DNA from: Pseudarthrobacter sulfonivorans
Lineage (GTDB): Bacteria; Actinomycetota; Actinomycetes; Actinomycetales; Micrococcaceae
Assembly (NCBI RefSeq): GCF_014712225.1
Contig: NZ_JACXBW010000003.1
Span: forward strand, 310,001 to 374,000
DNA length: 64,000 nt
Direction: 5' to 3'
Under the pieces are notes generated by a model. The model made no database searches. It was given only the letters and a program-made list of their open reading frames with translations, and had not been told where the DNA came from. The position numbers and the translations under genes are program-made. Of the stretch, positions 60,878 to 64,000 are shown piece by piece. Numbering within the stretch: the stretch's first letter is position 1; every line of letters begins with the position of its first letter.

Positions 60878-61594
60878 ATGAAAAACGAATACCATCTCGC
60901 GGACGGCTCGCCACGCTACGGGCATCGTAACGAGGCGTCATCTGCCGGACATGCAGCTCCGGCCGCCACCGTCCGTGTCGAGGACGCAGCCGAAGGTGCG
61001 GCCCGTCTGAGCCTGGATGACATGGCCGCGGCCATCAACCGCCGGCTGGGCAGTGCCTGGGCGGACGCACCTGACCCGGCCGTTGCCTCGCTCCGCAAGG
61101 ACCACCCGGAGGAGCTGGCCGCGGCCCGTGCCCTCGTCAAGCTGCACCTGGGCTCCCAGAGGCAGTGGCGGTTCAGGGCCCAGGCCGTCCGGGACAAGCA
61201 GTTGGAGGGCGTGGTGGCCCGTCGGAAGGCCTCCGGCAGCGCCTTGGAGATCCTCGTGATGCGACTGGGGCTGATGGCCGTCTTGATTGCCCTCCCGGCC
61301 TATATCGTCGTTACCGATCGGGACAACATCGTGAAGCTCCTCGTGGTCGGTGCGCTTTGCCTCGCGGGGGCCTTTGCCGGCGGACATTTCCTGACCGTCC
61401 GGGCGCGCGTCCCGGTGATGCCGGACATCCGCGGTCCATGGCTGAGCGAGCTCCGCGAGGACATCGTCAACGCGACTCTGGTGTCCATCCTGCAGAACAA
61501 AGGTGATCTCGAACCCCGCGTTGTGGCAGCAGGCCGGCGAGGTTGGGAAGGCATCCAGGCGGCATCAAAGGCCGCTGCAGCGATTCAGAGCTGA
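60878..61594 (+). CDS. Two-helix membrane protein of unknown function
   Basis: 238 residues from ATG 60878 (GGGGGGAAC just upstream; a longer frame from 60647 is not credible). N-terminal polar region, a basic amphipathic stretch (LVKLHLGSQRQWRFRAQAVR), two membrane helices (LEILVMRLGLMAVLIALPAY, IVKLLVVGALCLAGAFAGGH) and a C-terminal helical domain (ELREDIVNATLVSILQNKGD, GRRGWEGIQAASKAAAAIQS). No family recognised. A truncated copy of its C-terminus lies just upstream. Confidence 0.65.
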   Translation: MKNEYHLADGSPRYGHRNEASSAGHAAPAATVRVEDAAEGAARLSLDDMAAAINRRLGSAWADAPDPAVASLRKDHPEELAAARALVKLHLGSQRQWRFRAQAVRDKQLEGVVARRKASGSALEILVMRLGLMAVLIALPAYIVVTDRDNIVKLLVVGALCLAGAFAGGHFLTVRARVPVMPDIRGPWLSELREDIVNATLVSILQNKGDLEPRVVAAGRRGWEGIQAASKAAAAIQS

Positions 61595-61804
61595 CAAAGC
61601 CCGGCGTCGAAGCCCCCGAGCGACGATCGCGCAGGGCGGTATCTGCCGCGTGCCGAAAAGTGTCCAGGTACGAAGGGAGCGTACTGGGGCTGACGTACTG
61701 CTGCGCGAAAGGGGCGCCCATGGCGCATACGGCAGCGGGCGGTCCGTACGCGGCTCGTTGCCGGGCCGGCCCCCACCATGCGGGGGAATGGCCGTTGAGG
61801 TCTT

Positions 61805-62935
61805 CTAGCGGACTTGGACCTGGACTCGGTCGACCTTCCAGATGCCGCTGTCCAATTTCATGTTGACTTTGGCGTACTGGATCTCGTCGTCATCTGCCGT
61901 CTTTACCGAGGTCACGCGCTCGGCCTCCGATTTGCTGACCGGCTGGCCGTCGCGCATGTACTGGCCGGTGAAGGTGCAACTGAGGTAGCCCTGCTCCAGA
62001 GACACTGAGGTCTGTTGGTGCATGGGGCAGTACATGGCCGTGACCTGGTAGGTGTAGCCGGCGTTGCGGGCCGGGTATTGACCGGTCCCCCAGTCGGTCT
62101 GGTCCTTGTTCAGCTCGCGGTAGCTGGCGGTGATGATGTTCTTCTCGAACAGTTCCTCGTAGACCGACGTTGGGGTCTCGTGCACCGGCGACGCGGCGTT
62201 CAGGATTTCCGGGAGAGCTGTGTAGGCCCGAAGCCGCGCAACCTTCTCTTCCGGGGTGGTAATGGACTCGACGTACTGGCTCATCGGGTCCTTCTCCCAT
62301 TCCATCGTGCCGAGCGGCGCCAGCGCGGCGGGGGCATACGTGGGCTCAGGGGTCACGCTGACATGGACAGCCCGCGTGCCATCCGAGGCGTTGTACGCCG
62401 CCTCGTACTGGACCTCGACCCCGGGCGCGCGCCCCGTACCCAGGTCGTTTCTCTCGGAGAAGTCCGCGACCTTGGTGATGGCCTCGATCCACCGGGACGT
62501 GGCGTAGCCCGGGATCCCGTACTTCTTGATGCCGTCGTTGAGCATCGCATAATAGGCGTCGTTGGAATCAGCTGTGATGGTGTAGTTGATCTCGGTGACG
62601 TCCACGCCGCCGTCGGAGACGCTGAAGTGAAGGGACTTGGTCCTGGCTTCCACTACCCCCTTCGGTCCGACGATTTTGAGTTCGATGCCATCGGGGGCGT
62701 CGATGCTGGCGCTCTTAGCGGTACTGTCCAGACCGGCGGCGCCCCGGGTGAGCTTTCCGGAGCGCATGTCCAGAACTGCTATCTTCGTTTCCTTGATCTG
62801 GTCCATGCCGGGGGCATCCAGCGTCGAATAGAAGGGCTTTGTGTCCAGCGGCCCGTCACCTCCGCTTCCAGGGGACTGGGCGCAGCCGGCCAGCAGCAGT
62901 GGGACGAGCAGGAGCAGGGCGGCAGAGCGTTTCAA
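61805..62935 (-). CDS. Predicted lipoprotein of unknown function
   Basis: 376 residues. Signal peptide with lipobox (ALLLLVPLLLAGCAQ, Cys about 18). The mature part is mixed alpha/beta with VSDGGVDVTEINYTITADSN, GTMEWEKDPMSQYVESITTP and a C-terminal domain holding two cysteines (TAMYCPMHQQTSV, GYLSCTFTGQYMRDG) that could form a disulfide; the last strands (VNMKLDSGIWKVDRVQVQV) recall NTF2-like or MCE-type lipoproteins. Family not identified. Leftward, with its promoter in 62936-63183. Confidence 0.75.
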   Translation of the reverse strand: MKRSAALLLLVPLLLAGCAQSPGSGGDGPLDTKPFYSTLDAPGMDQIKETKIAVLDMRSGKLTRGAAGLDSTAKSASIDAPDGIELKIVGPKGVVEARTKSLHFSVSDGGVDVTEINYTITADSNDAYYAMLNDGIKKYGIPGYATSRWIEAITKVADFSERNDLGTGRAPGVEVQYEAAYNASDGTRAVHVSVTPEPTYAPAALAPLGTMEWEKDPMSQYVESITTPEEKVARLRAYTALPEILNAASPVHETPTSVYEELFEKNIITASYRELNKDQTDWGTGQYPARNAGYTYQVTAMYCPMHQQTSVSLEQGYLSCTFTGQYMRDGQPVSKSEAERVTSVKTADDDEIQYAKVNMKLDSGIWKVDRVQVQVR

Positions 62936-63183
62936 GATTCCCCCAAGGAAGTTTGCGGCCGGACCGGGTCAGTTTATGTGTCATCTGTCCCGAAATATGC
63001 GTAGGCGTGTCGTACCGCTCGCGCGTCGGAGGCTTTCAGGAACGACGACCTCTAGCCACCACGGTGTACTTCCCTTGCAGTCCCAGCTACTGGCCGTGTC
63101 CAAGTATGGCGCCAGAGAGGAGTCCCTTCGGGCGGCATGCGGACCATGTGTGCGGAATCACGGCACCGCTCCCGGGCACAAAG
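62936..63183. other. Intergenic region upstream of the lipoprotein
   Basis: No convincing gene. It should contain the leftward promoter of the lipoprotein gene; no clear palindrome stands out. Confidence 0.4.
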
Positions 63184-63218
63184 AAGCGCCTTGGCAGCGG
63201 GTGGCTGCCAAGGCGCTT
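63184..63218 (-). terminator. Terminator of the gene at the right edge
   Basis: AAGCGCCTTGGCAGC, 5-nt loop, GCTGCCAAGGCGCTT: perfect 15-bp arms; leftward it is followed by TCTTTG. Confidence 0.85.
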
Positions 63219-63231
63219 CGCTGCCGCTGGG

Positions 63232-64000
63232 TTATTTCTTGGCGAACGTCAGCTGGATGGCCGTGATCGGGTAGTCCAGGCTTGTCGTTGCCGGCGCGCC
63301 CTTGTCCATGTTGCGTTGAAGGGTGCCTGCCGAGTGCACCTTGTAGTCGACGGTGAAATCGGTTGCGGCAGCCGGCACTTCGAAGACCAGATTGAATGTC
63401 GCCCGACCGTTCGAGGAGAGGATCTTGTCGTTATCCATGCTCTTGGCTTCGACAGTGAACTTTTCACCGCTGACGTTGGAGACGGACGCCGCATTGACGT
63501 TCAGCGCGGTGTCGTAGTAGCTGTTTGCCCTGGAGTTCTCGCTGGGAAAATTCACGCTCTTGCCGAGGAACTTTGTGCTCCCCGCGCGTGCAGTGCCGGA
63601 CACGACCAGCCACGCCTTGCCTTCGGCGGCCCACCCGTTCTTTTCGTCGTACGGTGTCCGGGTCGCCGTCAAAGCATCCGAAGAGAATTGGGTGTACACG
63701 CCGTCCTTGGTGTGATCGCCTATTTCGAGGTCAGCGGGTTTGGCACCCTTCGCCGTGCCGGTCACACCGTCGTAGTACGCAGTGGCAGTGGTGGTGAGAT
63801 TGCCGTCAGCGAGGGATACAGTCTGCGTCAATCCTTCGTAGGTGATGGCTAGGGCGAGGTCTTTACCGTCGCCGGGCACCGCCATGGTCACGGTACCGGA
63901 GCGCAGGACGCCGATCGGATAGTTTTTCCCGCCGGAGGTGAAGGCCAGGGTGGTCTTCGGCTGTGCAGGTTCGGAGTTCCCGTAGAAGGTGGTGCCCGTG
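63232..64000 (-). CDS. Secreted or surface protein, N-terminus outside the window
   Basis: The last 256 or so residues of a leftward gene, open to the window edge. Sequence is Thr/Ser/Ala-rich with beta-strand periodicity and two similar units that both start from a conserved entry (KTTLAFTSGGKNYPIGVLRS; ATSLDYPITAIQLTFAKK at the end), and DFTVDYKVHSAGTLQRNMDK between. No cysteines or membrane segments. It fits an extracytoplasmic beta-sandwich protein, probably with a signal peptide or lipobox beyond the edge. Family unknown. Confidence 0.65.
   Translation of the reverse strand, partial: TGTTFYGNSEPAQPKTTLAFTSGGKNYPIGVLRSGTVTMAVPGDGKDLALAITYEGLTQTVSLADGNLTTTATAYYDGVTGTAKGAKPADLEIGDHTKDGVYTQFSSDALTATRTPYDEKNGWAAEGKAWLVVSGTARAGSTKFLGKSVNFPSENSRANSYYDTALNVNAASVSNVSGEKFTVEAKSMDNDKILSSNGRATFNLVFEVPAAATDFTVDYKVHSAGTLQRNMDKGAPATTSLDYPITAIQLTFAKK

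Overview
The window looks like chromosomal DNA of a high-GC actinobacterium of the Micrococcaceae (Arthrobacter/Pseudarthrobacter type). The evidence is a complete Pup-proteasome locus, mycothiol synthesis (mshC), RbpA, an actinobacterial aa3/bcc respiratory operon (ctaE-qcrC-qcrA), a naturally fused PafB-PafC regulator, GTG/TTG starts and several probable leaderless promoters. The genus is inferred from gene content and gene order only.

Layout. 1-5.1 kb is core: ctaE-qcrC-qcrA (cut at the left edge) divergent from trpD, then an Lrp-type ligand-binding protein and two small conserved genes. 5.2-20.0 kb is an accessory, partly decayed region. It holds a frameshifted class V aminotransferase, a decayed pRiA4b ORF-3-like gene, an intact three-gene TPR-CHAT protease operon (7.4-10.9 kb), a divergent metzincin-like metalloprotease with a PASTA-like tail, a graveyard of fragments (lsr2-like, PRISE-type SDR, repeat protein) with a heptamer tandem repeat, a two-gene N-formylglutamate-amidohydrolase-like unit, and a recombinase/XRE/recombinase trio with one frameshift and one in-frame amber. 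A strong dif-like site at 20009-20036 marks its right edge.

20.1-23.2 kb is a type III PKS - methyltransferase - flavoprotein operon resembling the srsABC phenolic-lipid genes. 23.2-32.2 kb is mixed core: NTF2-like protein, peptide deformylase, S9 peptidase, RlmA-type methyltransferase, NfeD plus SPFH protein, rbpA, polyprenol-P-mannose synthase and a YtcJ-type amidohydrolase. 32.3-48.3 kb is one long leftward block read trmI-arc-dop-pup-prcB-prcA-pafA-FKBP-FKBP-pafBC-hyp-tatA-tatC-helY: tagging, depupylation, unfolding and degradation of proteins, the DNA-damage regulator, Tat export and an RNA helicase.

48.4-57.8 kb holds a site-2 protease, HAD phosphatase, PAC2 protein, mshC, uppP, an aldo-keto reductase, DUF5703, an acyl-CoA dehydrogenase-like protein and an M20 peptidase. 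A large two-tier palindromic element (55125-55225) lies between two convergent genes. 57.9-64 kb has tRNA-Leu(GAG) followed by poorly characterised membrane proteins and lipoproteins, the last cut by the right edge.

The best candidate for an undescribed system is the TPR-CHAT operon at 7415-10888: a 66-aa acidic protein, a three-helix membrane protein and a CHAT-family cysteine protease, with a possible attenuated leader and a divergent metalloprotease. It fits the general plan of protease-activated defence or cell-death modules, but that function is inference.
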